From: Luscinia megarhynchos
Taxonomy: Eukaryota > Chordata > Aves > Passeriformes > Turdidae
Assembly (NCBI GenBank): GCA_034336665.1
Contig: JAPFBE010000002.1
Coordinates: 5,502,146-5,566,145 of the forward strand
Reading direction: 5' to 3'
Length of the DNA stretch: 64,000 nucleotides
Both the position numbers and the translations under genes were made by a program. The notes under the pieces are model-generated. The model did not search any database, was not told the origin of the DNA, and worked only from the letters and a program-made list of their open reading frames with translations. Positions 48,901 through 60,652 of this stretch are shown piece by piece (position 1 is the first letter of the stretch; every line of letters starts with the position of its first letter).

Positions 48901-51669
48901 AAGTGGACTGTTACACATCAGAATCTGAAAAAAAGCACAACCAAGTCCGAAGAAACACGAATGTTTGGCTCAGGAATGATGGACTGTCGGGCAATGCATG
49001 GGGTATCATAGACTTTACTAGTTAAAAGCAAAAAGTTTTTCTGTGGTGTATCCAGAATCATCCTTGCACACAAACAAGTTCAAAAGGGTCACATCTCCAG
49101 AGGTTTCAAGGTGAGAAGCACAGGGAAGCTGATCTTTATTTGGAAACAGGGTAGCATTGTAGCACCTAAACCGTTTCAATGCACCTTGGGCTGCAATCCA
49201 AAGCTACTAAACTATGACCACAAACCACAGCACATCTAGGAGATTGTGTCATAGCAAGAGTCTATTTTTGACTAAAGTACATGAGGTATTGAAAGGAGCA
49301 TAAATGTCCTTTGTATTTTCAAACTATGTCTTCCAATGGCTCACCAGTTCTATCTAGAGCAATCATGCAAGAATGTAGCAATACAAAGTATATCATACAA
49401 TCAAGATTTATTTTATATAATGCCAGAAACAAACTCCAAACAATCATGCATTCTTTCAGCTAATCTTTTCATTCACATTACTCTTACATAAATCTCGGAA
49501 TATTGTGTCTTAAAGAAAAATGTTTTAAGCTCCCAATTTACAAACATTTTACAATTTTTGTTATAAAAAAATAATTAAGTTGAATACAGGAAAAGAAACT
49601 GCCTCCAGAGAAGACCTCTGCTAATGCAAGCTGATTGTTTAATCCCATTCAGAAAGCAATTCAAGCTCTAATTAGTTGGGTTTGGCCTGAGTCTTGCTGC
49701 TAACATTAAAAGACAATTCCAGAACACTATTAGCAAAATATTCTTACCATGAGAGGAACATTTTCCAGCCTAAATTTAGTGAGCTAATATCCTTTTTTTT
49801 CTGGGCCAACAATGTCCTTGAGCTTAAGCACCCCTTCTCTGACCCTAGAATTCATCAATTCATCTCTACCATGTTTTTATAAAGGTCCATTACACATTTT
49901 CCTCCAGCCTCTGCTTTATGAGGTTAAACAACAAACTCCCTAACTTCTTTCCTAAGGTTACTTTTTCGTTTCCACATCCATCGTAGTCATAACAATGGTA
50001 ATTTTGATTGCAAGAATTCAATAATATTGTCATTAAGACCAAGCTATAAATGAATGCAAGCTTAAGTGTAGGCTCTGAAACTCCATTTGGACATCCAAGA
50101 GGTCCAAAACTGAAAAATACATTAATAAATCCCAAATTGAATTGAACTTGCTGGATGGGTTATGATGAATTTTAAAGGAAACAGTAATGTTGCACCCATG
50201 TTTTACACAATCTTTACTGCAAAACCAAAATGAATAACGATATATTGGGTTTTATTATTAAATTTCTTTCATATTGAACACATCTTGAAAAAGGACAGGA
50301 AAGGAGGGGTGAGATTTCTATAGTTTATGGCATCTCTACTGTATTCAGATGTTTCCAGCATCTGAATTAGGTCATTGTACAAAGGAAAGGGTGAAAACAA
50401 AGTAAAATGGAAAGGCAATGAGAGTCATCTTGCACTGAAGTCTGTTGTTTTGGCTTTGTTCGGAAAGTCTTCTAAACACCATACCTGAACTCTGTCTATT
50501 TTCACGTGCCATTCTTGCACACATCAAGACTCACAGGAACCCTTTGCTAGACTCAGGCCTAGTGAGCAGTAGGAATGCAACTCAGCAAAGACCCGAGATA
50601 TGGAGTAGTGCAGCTCAAGAGAAAACATGGGGAAAGCAAACTGTTATGAGGCATCAATTTTTAGCATCAGTTATATTTGGGTTTCCTCAAAATAACCGAT
50701 AGATACTGTAGTATGGCAATATTTCCAAAGTTAAACCTCATTTGCTTACGCAGGAAGAGGATGGATGACAGGTCTGTGCTGCCCAGCAGGGTGTAAACCT
50801 GATAGGGTGTAAAAGGACAATGTGATACTGTACAGAAGACAGAGAGGACAATACTCTGCTGAATACAGTGGAAACAATGTGACTGAGAACATTTTAATAA
50901 AGATATTACTTGCTCACTAGCTTTCCCCTTTGGTTTACCTGGCAAGCAGCCCTCCAGAAGTCCTTTCTGAGTCACCATATTCTTCTCATTGCAGCTCATG
51001 GAAGAGTCGAGTTGAAGAAACCTAACATGAACCATGTCAGCTGTGCTGCTCTACAGTGTTCATAGATTTTCTGGCTTCTTTGTTACCTCCATTGATTATT
51101 CTTTGAGAACTTGCATTTGTAAGAAGCAGCATGGCAAAAAAGTCAAAGAGGAAATAAAGATGAAAGGAGGGAAAGAAAAAGACAAGGCAACTTTTAACAA
51201 CAGTAAGATAGCAAAAGAGACATGTTGTCAGCCAGCAGTTGGAACTAAAACCAAACAGAAGTAAAGCAGTTTTTGTGGGCTTTATTATATGCTTTGCTAA
51301 AGAAGAAAAAAATAAAAATAAAAGCAAAAGAAGTTTTATCATTAGGCAAGTGTTATTGTAGTTGTAGTAAATTTAATTTTGTGAATTTTTTTAATTTCAG
51401 AAAAGTTTAAACTTTTTTCTAAAAGAGTTCATTTGTTTTCATTTTGAAGTGACAACTTTGTTTAGAAAATTGCCAATGTTCAAATAAAAAATATTTTAAA
51501 GGCTTGACCAAATAAAAAGTTTTACTTCTTCCTTGTTTCCCTGTTTCTCCTCCCATGATTTAGAAAAAAAAATCTAGCCAAATTAGTTTGAAACAAAACA
51601 CTAAAAAAGTGAATACAAAACAGAACTGCATCAAATAAATCAAGTACGAGGTAAAAATAATAAATAGTC
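45961..51669. other. AT-rich DNA with no recognised gene; possible regulatory DNA
   Basis: No exon or repeat family is recognised. The stretch 48060-48660 is free of low-complexity tracts and contains motifs such as ATTAAGGTCAAGG (a nuclear-receptor extended half-site), so it could be a conserved element. This cannot be shown without an alignment. Minus-strand frames of 122 codons (50667-51035) and 101 codons (51037-51342) have no motif I know. Confidence 0.35.
47758..47779. repeat. 22-bp perfect palindrome centred on GTTAACAATTGTTAAC
   Basis: The core GTTAACAATTGTTAAC is extended by TTG/CAA-type symmetry on both sides to 22 bp with no loop. It contains two GTTAAC half-sites, resembling homeodomain (HNF1-like) inverted sites, though the spacing is not the textbook HNF1 consensus. 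Function is not established. Confidence 0.85.
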
Positions 51670-51760
51670 TTTTGTTCCTTCTTTCTCCTTTTTCTTTCTT
51701 TTGTTCTTTCATTCTTTCTTTCTTTCTCTCTCTCTCTCTCTCACTCTCTCTTTCTCTTTT
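51670..51760. repeat. Pyrimidine tract with (TTTC)n and (TC)n
   Basis: The + strand is almost wholly T and C over about 90 bases, with TTCTTTCTTTC and then CTCTCTCTCTCTC. Mirror-like polypyrimidine tracts can adopt triplex DNA. The plus-strand frame across it, with an S/L run, is an artefact. Confidence 0.9.
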
Positions 51761-54700
51761 AGAGCAAGAAACTTTTCCTGCAAGGTTTTTGCAGGAAAAA
51801 CTGTTTCATAGTCATTTGTATTTTTCTTGCATCTCTACCCTTTTTTCCGTGGTAGTTGCACTGCAAGAAGGGCACCATCTCATGCTGTTTTCCAGCTGCC
51901 CTAAAAGCTAAAGTGTTGCTTGTATTTTTTTACCATGAATTATGCCATCAAGCAGCACATAATTTGATCAAGTACTGAAAAAAAATAAATCTTAACTGCA
52001 CCCTTGCCCTTGTCCCACTTATATGATTTGTGTCATTCAGTGATCATTAACTTCTCAAAGTGTGGGCAAAATTTTGCTTTGCAACCCAGAGAATAAAAAG
52101 GAATGGGAAACAAGTTAAACAGTCAACATATTTTATAACATTGCAATTTCTTACTACTTTTCTACTTAACAGCTAATTTTGTTCCTGTGCACACCTACGT
52201 GCTTGAGTTGTGAAATTCAGCAGAAGCCTTATATTGGCTGTACTTCTCCATCATCTTTATAAGGTACGCCTGCCAACTGCCAGTTAATAATGCCTTAACA
52301 TTGTGTCCACCTACTTAATTTATAAAATACAAGGTTATTTAGTACTTGCATAAAGCATGTGTAGGAGACTTTAGCTTAAAAGTCTTACACACATGAAAAC
52401 ATCCTTGATTCTCGCTACTCTTTTTCTAAGCTTGAAACTGAATTCAGATCTGAATTTAGTTGTTACTTGCTGTGAGAAGTAAAGTTCCACTGCGCACCCC
52501 ACCACATTTTATGGTAGAAATTCTTTTGAATACCTGATATCAAATGTTTGCCTTATTAAAATGAAATCTATATGCAATAAAGAGATAGCAAAAATATCTA
52601 TGATTACATGAGCTTTTGAGGGTTCATACGTATATATATGTAAGTATAGGATATAACTCCATATGAGATATGATAATAGTACACCTTGTCTTATACTGAT
52701 CTCTCTAAATTCTGCAAAGATCTCTGCTCATGCCTTGGCAATAATAAGTGGCAAGTCAAGTATGGAGACAGGAGATCCTGTTACTGAGAGGTTACTGAGT
52801 TGAAAAGCAAATGTAATATCTGTTCAGATGATCCTTTTGTTCTCCGGAGATCTAGTTAATGACTGATGTTTAACACCATGGTAAAGAACACAGGACAAAC
52901 TTGATGGCTTTTGGCTGTGTTTGATGGTTCTTGTAGGTGTACCTGCTGCCTGCTGTTTCGTGAAAAGCAGGAAATGCTCTGGAAATGCTACAGAGGCAGG
53001 AAGTCCCACCCCCACTCCCTTCAAACAAGGAAACATACATAAAACCCTGATTTGAGCTAGATAATATATATTAATCCCCTATCTTATTAGCAGTGATCTC
53101 ACTACACAATAGCTCATCTCAATGAATTATGTATCAAAATGCAGCCAAAATTGCACGTATTCTTACTAAGTGGTCTTGAACAAGGGAAAATATTTGAAAT
53201 GTAATATTATTGTGTCTTGTTACACATTAAGAAAACAATACATCTGAGATTCCCCTTCTCCCTTTTTCCTGAATGATTTTTCAAACGGCTTTCCTTATCA
53301 CAGCTGAGCTGGAAAGTTAAATTTTTATTCTTTCCTAAGCATTTACTCAGCCTCACATCAAACCTTCAAGTGCAGCTGAACTGAGAAACACTGCTGAAAT
53401 ATTTAACTGAAGTACTGCTATTATTTGGAATCCAGAACTATTCTGTAAGACCATAAAGATAAAATCCTAACTCCATTTAAACAGAGAGAACATTGCCGTT
53501 GAATTCTCACTGATTTCAAAGGGACCTGAATCCCATCCTGGAAGTCTTTAATATATGTAGAAATATCTGCTGCTTTGCTCTATGTTCTCTTGAGCAGCTC
53601 CCTTAACACCACAGCAAGAAACAGCAGAGAAAACCAGATTGCAGAAGGCAAAACTCTGTGACATTATTTAACCCTTCAAATTGCAAACAAGCCTACTAAA
53701 GGAAAGATCCACTGAAGTAGAAAGGAGATATGAAAGATCCAAATAATTAGTGTTTATTTTTAACATAGCTTTACTACTTAGACATATCAATTGTCATTAG
53801 AATCTCTCTGTATATTCACAGTGCAAGAAAATATTGTCTCATAAGAGGCTAGTAGAAGCAGAACATTTTTTAAAAAGGTCAAAAGAAAATAGAAGAAAGG
53901 TGGGATTAAGCAAAGTTATCCCCATTGTGAAAATGGAAATCTCAGATTCCAAGTGATGCCCTGATTTGCACTAGGTTACCCAATTTTAGAGTGGGAGAAG
54001 AAAAAACAAAACCAAAATTTAATGGGTAGTACATTCATATCCTGATAGTGAATCCTACAAGTATTTTCTCAATATTTTCCTTAAAACAGTTTACACAAAT
54101 AAATATATATTTTAAATCATATTAGCACCAAATGTGAACATGAGAGTAGAAAAAAGCATGCAGCACAATAGTTTCAGGGTTTAGATTAATTATTTTTTAA
54201 GGTCTGTACAACCTGGACTCCTTGGTATGAAACAAAAAAAATTTTGCTTTGCCTCTAGCATTCCTATAACTTATAAATTACCATTAAGTGTTAATAAGTC
54301 TTCTTATTTGTGATTATGTGCTTCTTTAGGTATTGTCTGTGCTTAATGGAGAATTTCTAATGAATGTTCAGCGTAGCAATTAATTGAAAACTCTAGTTTC
54401 TTCCAAGTCTGTCTAAATTCTTTGCACTTGAAGGGAATGGAGTATATTGCCATCACCCATGGCAAGAGCTAGACAGATTAAACAGCAGTGCACAGGGAGC
54501 ACTGCACAACTGGGCAATTCTATATCTATACAGTAACATATCTGAAAGAACCTTATAGAAAAATGATTGTCTTACTTCAAGCTTGGCTGCCATGCTGGGC
54601 TGATGGGCAGTACACACTGATACTCACAAAGCATATGTATGATGGCATGCATACCAATATTCATTACAGTCCACCGAAGACTTTTTAGCTTAATGGATAC

Positions 54701-56466
54701 AGTTCTTTTCAGACTTCCATTTTTTCGTTTTCAGCTGCTATTTCTAACTGATTAGCTGCCACTAACAGCAGAATTCAACCACCTGTTCTTTCTTTAAACT
54801 TCAAAATTAATATCTTAGGATAATTTCTTTTTCTTTCCCTGCTAGTTTTTCACAGAATAGCAATATGTTTGCAACACCAGCATACGAAGTTCTATTAAGT
54901 TTGTTATTGAAATTGTTTTTCAGCACCAGCATCCCTTAGACCTTAAAACCACAACTGATATTTCAGCTCAAACACTGCTTCTTCATTTCTCTAGAGAAAC
55001 TTTCAAACTTTCAAATGTTTGAAAATATAGCCTCTTCTCTGATGCCATAACAAAAATTGTTCATCTTAAATAGACAATCATAAGAAATAAGTACAAGTAA
55101 GTACAAACTCGAAAGCATGTGGATATATGTACAAAGAAATGCAATACAATACAGTAACCACATCTACTGGATTTTAATCAATGGTAACTTTTAAAACCCA
55201 ATTATTCTTTAAATCCATCAATACAAATCCTTTAAGTAAAAATCCTTTGAATATTTTGTTTGTCTGATCAAATTCAAGTATCTGAGAAATTAGTATCTGT
55301 ACAGGATAGATTCATGACTTGGGGCAATCATTATGCATTTAGAAACCAATTAGCTTCCTAGGTATATCCTTAGCAACAAACAGGAAAGGATTCTGGAGAA
55401 ACCAATATTATACATCACAACATCTCTCTGAAATGCCTGTTACCACATCTGATTATCAGTCAGAAATTAGGCTTTTCATGGTAACACCGAATGCCTACTG
55501 GTATTCAGAGCATAGGTCCTATACACTCTACTTACAAAACTGTCCTTTCACTGAAACGTTTCTACAATGCACCAAATGTCTAAGAACAGAGTTTAACATT
55601 CACATGTGATTTAGTACCAAGATTCTCTTGTTGTCATAGTACTCAGTTCAGGAGAAATGTGTGCATGGCTTTATTGCCTGTGATATACCACGGAAATAAC
55701 TTATTCTATTTTTTCTTTATTTTCGTTACATCCAAAGCTCACTAAAATGAGAGAGTATGTGGGACTAGCCTGAATATGGGTCACTGAAAATTTCAAGTTA
55801 AAAACCAAACACATGAATTGGTAGGACTTGAGAGGCAGGGTACTTCCTGGAAGAAATAGAAAAAAAAACAAAATAAGTGTGAACTTCTCAAGTGCCACTT
55901 ACTCCAACACCTCTTTATAGTATCTGGACTAAGTTTTTTATGTTCAGAGACTACTTTATGTCAGTAGTTCTCTGTATATATGTCTATGAGCACAGAAAAC
56001 GACTCAACTCAGTTTGTACTATAGCTAAGTTTCTATCCAATAAAAGAAAGTTCAGCTGCTGGCAATGCTTTAGACTCTCTAATAATTGATATTGCATAAA
56101 CATTATAACTTGAAGCCAATTCAGACTCCCAGTACAATTAGAAACACACTTCCACTCATCATTTTTTTCTGTTTGTCTACATCAGATACATATGGTTATG
56201 TAGTATATCTATTATGAAGGCATCAATGAAAACTTGCATTACAAAGGAATAGTAACAACTTTCGATTAAACACTGAATTAATTTTGGTTCACCACATAAA
56301 AAAATATCCCACACTCCCCTCAGAAAAGAAACAGTAGGTGAATGAAAAAAAAGTTAATAACTATTAAAGAGAACTGTGGAGAAAATTAGCATATCCTACT
56401 AATGGGTATTACACTTTGGAGCCCTACACCAAAGTGACTGGAAAATTCTGTCATACACTAAGTTAG
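51761..56466. other. AT-rich DNA with no recognised gene
   Basis: Apart from the hairpin at 51773-51799, no feature is certain. Short frames of up to about 70 codons have no recognisable motif. A 7-bp inverted repeat (GCAGTGC/GCACTGC) lies near 54485-54506. Confidence 0.4.
51773..51799. repeat. Perfect hairpin, 11-bp stem and 5-nt loop
   Basis: TTTTCCTGCAA, loop GGTTT, then TTGCAGGAAAA, the exact reverse complement of the first arm. It begins just after the pyrimidine tract at 51670-51760. The stem is short for a microRNA precursor, so no RNA gene is claimed. Confidence 0.75.
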
Positions 56467-56585
56467 AACCATAGAATTGTTTATGTTGAAAAAGGCCAAT
56501 AAGAACTTCAAGGTCATTGAGTCCAACTCTTAATCTATCACTGCCAAGTCCACCACTAGATCAAGTCCTTAAGTGACACATCTAC
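56467..56585 (-). mobile_element. CR1 LINE, antisense, 3'-end part left of an LTR insertion
   Basis: ACCATAGAATTGTTTATGTTG, AAGGTCATTGAGTCCAACTC and CTTAAGTGACACATCTAC follow the reversed CR1 3' end ('catagaatcat..ggttgg', 'gatcatctagtccaac', 'taagtgccacatctacac'). The CR1 sequence stops at ACATCTAC and resumes at 56979 after the intervening LTR. The two parts are one original insertion. Confidence 0.85.
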
Positions 56586-56978
56586 ATTTAGGGTCATATT
56601 TACAGGAAAATGGACATATACTAAGTGAACTAGCTTAAACCTTCTGAAAATCGTTAATCTCTGTGGGTAAAAAAGCTGATGTTGCAAGAAGAAAGAAGCA
56701 GAAAGCTGCTCACAGAACATAGGGATGCTTACCCCTATTAAAATGACTTATAGCATCAACCAATTAGATGAAGAAAAAGACGCGAGCTTCCCTTGTGGAG
56801 AAAGCGGAGCAGCCAATCAAGAGACGCATGGACAAAGAGGAGCTACCAAGTAAACAATGCGTGACTGTGCAATCCAAGATAAGAAATAAATATAAACAAT
56901 GTTTAGGGGCACAATAAATGTCTTTTACTTGATTCACATTGAATCGCTCATGCAGAGTCACTTTGTTTTTTCCTAACA
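56586..56978 (+). mobile_element. Solo LTR of an endogenous retrovirus, inserted in CR1
   Basis: This insert of about 393 bp interrupts the CR1. The pentamer TCTAC flanks it at 56581-56585 and 56979-56983, within a longer shared stretch ACATCTACAT, consistent with a 5-bp target-site duplication. The termini are imperfect inverted repeats (TTTAGGG... and ...TCCTAACA). The 3' end has the usual terminal CA; the 5' TG appears mutated to AT. An AATAAA signal lies at 56913-56918, followed by a U5-like stretch, suggesting + orientation. No viral gene is present, as expected after LTR-LTR recombination. The 5-bp duplication hints at an ERV-L-like or other class, but exact boundaries could shift by a few bases. 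Confidence 0.72.
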
Positions 56979-57660
56979 TCTACATATCTCCAGAGATAGT
57001 GACTCAACCACTTCCCTAAGCAGCCTATTCTAGTGTTTGACAATCTTTTCAATGAAGAAGTTATTGATAATATCCAATCTAAACCTCAACTGAAGACATT
57101 TCCTCTTGTCCTATCACTTGTTACTTGGGTGAAGTGACAAAATGCACTTGCTTACCCCTCCTTTCAGGTAGTTGCAGAGAGCAGTAAGGTCTCCCATGAG
57201 ACACCTTTTCTCCAGACTAAACAATCCCAACTCCCTCCGATGCTTCTTGAAGTACAGAGCACAAAACTGAACACAGGATTCCAGATGCAGCCTTGTCAGC
57301 ACCAGGTACAGAGGGATGACCGGTGCCCCAGTCCTCCTGGCTGCACTGTTGCTGGTACAGGCCAGGATGCCACTGGCTTTCTTGAGCACACTGCTGGCTC
57401 ATGTTCAGCCAGCACCTCCAGCTCTTTTCTGCCAAGCAGCTTTCCAGCCACTCTGTCCCAAGCCTGGAGCTCTGTGTGGGGTTGTGACCCAAGTGCCAGA
57501 CTTGGCAATTGGTCATGTCGAATCTCATCCAGTTGCCCTTGGCCCATCAATCCAGCCTGTCCAGATGTCTCTGCAGAGCCCTCCTACCCTCCAGCAAATA
57601 AACAGTCCTGCCCAGGTTGTCATCTGCAAAACAACTGAGGATATACTCAGTCCTGTGTGT
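56979..57660 (-). mobile_element. CR1 LINE, antisense, continuation right of the LTR
   Basis: The CR1 resumes with TCTCCAGAGATAGTGACTC and shows the characteristic phrases CCTCTTGTCCTATCACTTGT, TCTCCAGACTAAACAATCCC, GCACACTGCTGGCTCATGTT and GGCCCATCAATCCAGCCTGT. It ends near 57660, in the part of ORF2 just after the FADD motif on the coding strand, so it is 5'-truncated. This is a different CR1 subfamily from the 15-kb copy, judged by the wording of its 3' end. It contains internal deletions and frameshifts. Confidence 0.9.
57114..57640 (-). pseudogene. Decayed CR1 ORF2 C-terminal remnant
   Basis: Read on the minus strand, one frame gives WHLGHNP, LGTEWLESCLAEK and MSQQCAQES, corresponding to the CR1 region 'LHLG..NP', 'LLESSSAEKDLG' and 'MSQQCA'. 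A second frame gives [27 protein letters not shown] and [17 protein letters not shown], the usual C-terminal end of CR1 ORF2. The segment between 'CVQF..' and 'RELGLF', normally a few dozen residues including the 'RVQRRA' motif, is missing, so there is an internal deletion. No functional protein is made. The + strand frames of 132 and 145 codons are shadows. Confidence 0.88.
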
Positions 57661-57764
57661 GTAAGTGTGTGCTTCATGACTACAATAAATCATAAAGCAT
57701 CTTGTAGAACTGATTGCTGCTATAAAATGTATTTTAAAAGACAAAAGTCATGATTCCAACCTTA
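57661..57764. other. Short spacer between CR1 and the second LTR
   Basis: About 100 bp of AT-rich sequence with a small GTGTGTGTAAGTGTGTG patch. Nothing else is recognised. Confidence 0.5.
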
Positions 57765-57770
57765 GCGGTC
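57765..57770. repeat. Left target-site duplication of the LTR (GCGGTC)
   Basis: GCGGTC here and GTGGTC at 58478-58483 flank the LTR. They differ at one base, T versus C, at a CpG position on the left copy, as expected from CpG deamination of an original CpG-containing target. Six-base duplications are typical of class II (beta-retrovirus-like) ERVs. Confidence 0.75.
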
Positions 57771-58477
57771 TGCGGGAGTTCGCGGGTACTTTGTGTCGGA
57801 ATGGACGGTCGCCAGGGACAAAACTCAAACGCTCTGTGTAGGTTAAATGTTACACTTGCAGTTTATTATAAAGAGCCTGCTAGGAGCTGCCCGGCGCAGC
57901 TCGGAGCAGGGTAAAAGGGGGAGAAAGAGAGAGAGAGAGAGAGAGAAGAGAGCAAGAAGGAGATGCTAGAGAAGAGAAGAGGCAAGGGAGGAGAGAGAGA
58001 AAGGGAGGAGGTAAAAAGAGAGGGAAGAGGTATTAGAGGTAAAGGGAGGGGTGGTAGAGAGGAGCAAGGGAGAGAGAAAGAAGAGAAAGAAGAGAAAGAA
58101 GAGAAAGAAGAGAAAGAAAGAAGAGAAAACGAGAGCGATTTCCAGTTTGCAATACAATAAATCCTTTTCCATGATGAATATTCTAATTTCAATTAACCAA
58201 TGTACTACAAGATACAAATTCTATAGCATTTACATGTAGCCTATAGGAATAATGATATTAGCACAGTGTGTTACATTTTAAACTCTAAGATCTAATCTAT
58301 GGGTGCTGGCTAGTCTTTTTGTGACCTTTTGAGTTGCTCTCTGGCCGAGGGGCATTGTTTAATCAAGAGGGGATTTGCCTTCAGGGGCTATTCTATTGTT
58401 TCATGGTAATTCAGTAACTAAGGCGTTCTTGTAACATCTTCCCTCTCCCCAACACTTCCCCAACAATTCCTCCAACA
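57771..58477 (-). mobile_element. Solo LTR of a class II-like endogenous retrovirus, reverse orientation
   Basis: This insert of about 707 bp has canonical LTR ends. On the minus strand it starts TGTTGGAGGAATTG and finishes CGAACTCCCGCA. A polyadenylation signal (AATAAA on the minus strand) lies at 57862-57867, about 95 bases before the 3' end, a sensible R-U5 layout. The U5/R part is GC-rich with many intact CpGs, unlike its neighbours, suggesting a fairly young copy. In the middle, 57911-58130 is a polypurine microsatellite. No gag, pol or env sequence or second LTR is present, so this is a recombined solo LTR. Class II is inferred from the 6-bp duplication only. Confidence 0.85.
57911..58130. 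repeat. Polypurine tract with (GA)n and (AGAAAGAAG)n, inside the LTR
   Basis: The + strand is almost all A and G, including a GA dinucleotide run (about 57926-57946) and a 9-bp-like repeat AGAAAGAAG (about 58075-58125). It encodes nothing; the K/E/R-rich + frame and the S/F/L-rich - frames are artefacts. The tract probably expanded inside the LTR after or before insertion. Confidence 0.9.
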
Positions 58478-58483
58478 GTGGTC
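58478..58483. repeat. Right target-site duplication of the LTR (GTGGTC)
   Basis: This matches the left copy GCGGTC at 57765-57770 in five of six bases and directly abuts the terminal CCAACA of the LTR. Confidence 0.75.
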
Positions 58484-59169
58484 TGCCACATTGAGGCTTC
58501 TGCTAAACTTTGTGTCTAGGAAAACCACATTCTCTAGAGAAAGGAAATGACACTCAAGACTGAACATTTGAGATGTTTAGAGTGCTCTTTTTTTAAGAGT
58601 TCAGAGTCCAGCCCAAGTTTTCTAACCCAGACTAAACTCAGAGTCCTAAAATATAAGCACAGAGAATAACAGCCTCCTCTTTCAGCAGGCCAGACAAGTC
58701 AGTGTAAATGCTACTTTTCTGGGTTAGCTAATGTATTCTGACTCTCATCTTATAAACCTCCTAAACCAAGAACACTACATGATTTTTGGTCCAACTTGGT
58801 GTTTGCTTTGCCTGTTCTTGTAGACATCACCCTATCCCTACTCCAGTTGTACGCAAGTATTCTTGATTTCAAAGAAAGACCTCAGGGGAATTAGGCAGTC
58901 TGTATGCCAGAGGATGTCACTGTAGTTTAAATGCTACAGTAATTCTTCTCCTATGAATTAAGGAGAAAGAAAAATTATATAAATTGCTAGAGTCAGATGC
59001 TGAGACACATGACATAGAAAAGACACTCTCTGCTCTACTTTCTGTCTCCCACAAAGATGTGCACAAAGAAGAGAACAATAAAGGTTCTGCAAGAAGAGAT
59101 TGATTTAGAGAAGCTTTTCTATGACTTTTAGCTGAAGCCTGTAACTCTGGACCCAGAATCAGGCACATT

Positions 59170-59211
59170 ATTTTTCCTTTTTTTTTTTATTTTTTTTTTT
59201 TTCACTTTTTA
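59170..59211. repeat. Poly-T-rich tract
   Basis: Two T runs of 12 or more bases, separated by a single A, lie in a T-dominated stretch. It is a simple repeat only. Confidence 0.85.
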
Positions 59212-60600
59212 AAAATTGTTGTGATTTCCCATAGTTTACAGAGTAGAAAGGGACAGTATTTGTAGACCTACTCTTGCCAAGAAAAGGGAAAATAGAGAAA
59301 ATTTACTATCTTGGAGCAAAGATCTGACTAGACCTGTGTCCTCCTGCAATCACTGTCCTTAAATTGAGGTAGAAATAGGATTATTTTTCTCTGCTCTGTG
59401 AATCACTGTATTTCTGTCCACACTGGATTTAATCTGCTGCTTTATTGACCAGTCATTCAGTCTTGTTGGATCCTTCTGAAATTCTTCTGTCAGCCTTGCC
59501 CTGCATACACCAATTACCATCTCCCAGCTCACCTCTTTTTCAGGTCAGTTAATTTTTTCCCTAACAATTAAGGGAAATTTCCCTGACACAAGGCAAATGT
59601 CATGAAAAAATGAAAGAGGTGCAAACTACCCAATTCACCCTCCACTGCTGACCTGTCTTTTTAAAAACCTAACCTTTCAGACAGACACTGATTAGCAAGC
59701 ATCCAGGTTGAGGCAACAGCAACACAGTTTTGAAAGGTGCAAAATAAAACTCAAGCCATTATGCAGCAGTCTGGCAATCAAATTATATTGCTAAGGTACT
59801 CAATAAGCCATACTTTCCCATTTATAAACAGCAAGTCAAATAAATAGGTTTAAATACTGAGAAGTGCACAGGAAGAGAAGCAAAACATTTTGGAAATGGA
59901 TTAGGAAAAACTAAACAATCCCATAGGAAATACTGCCTTTTTCCCAGAATATGCCAGCAACAGCCTCTATGCTGAAACTGCTGAAATAACTCTGTCCAGC
60001 TGCAGCACTCACTATTTCATATCCCAGACTTCAATGAATGGGCAGATTGGTCTGATGTCCTTAACAGCACATCATCTTTTCTCAGCTGGTATGCCCTTTC
60101 ACAGCTTTACAGAGAGAGTGCTTTGCTCCAAAACCATCGAGGGATCTATCCCTTAGACCAGCTCACCTGAGGGTCAAATCCTCCACCAATATGGGTTTAT
60201 ACTGTGTTTCCCAAGAGTCTGGTAAGTGCACTCTCCATCAGCACCCACTAGCCAGGCAGTGCTCCCTTATTCTTTGGCTCATGTTAAGTAGTTATAAAAG
60301 GGTTTTCTGTTATAGAAAAGACACTCATAGCTAACAACAAATTCTTAAGTAAGCTTTCTTTTCATTTATTTGTTAGAGTAAATAATTACCACAAAGGATC
60401 CAAGTAATTTTGGATAATAATCATGAAATATATGGCATTTCTCTTTATTAGAAACTATAGAAAATGACTATTTTTACAAATATTATAATGCAGTAATGCA
60501 ATCGTTCCATTCACAATTGTTTGGTGATAGAAAGCTGTTGCATCTTTTCAGTCCTTAGATATGTCACATGCAGACACATGTTCAGCTGTCCATAAACACC

Positions 60601-60652
60601 TAACAACAAAAAAAATCAAACCAATAAAAAAAGATACCCCCAAAATACCCCA
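60601..60652. repeat. A/C-rich low-complexity tract
   Basis: AACAACAAAAAAAATC, then ACCAATAAAAAAAG and CCCCCAAAATACCCC. It is composed of A and C with a few T and is of the same class as the tracts at 30.7 and 43.4 kb. Confidence 0.65.

Noticed and set aside
57240..57753. Plus-strand frames of 132 and 145 codons
   Set aside because: They are shadows of the decayed CR1 ORF2 read on the minus strand, and the second runs past the end of the element into unrelated sequence.
57866..58217. S/F/L-rich minus-strand frames and the K/E/R-rich plus-strand frame
   Set aside because: They translate the polypurine microsatellite inside the LTR and its complement.
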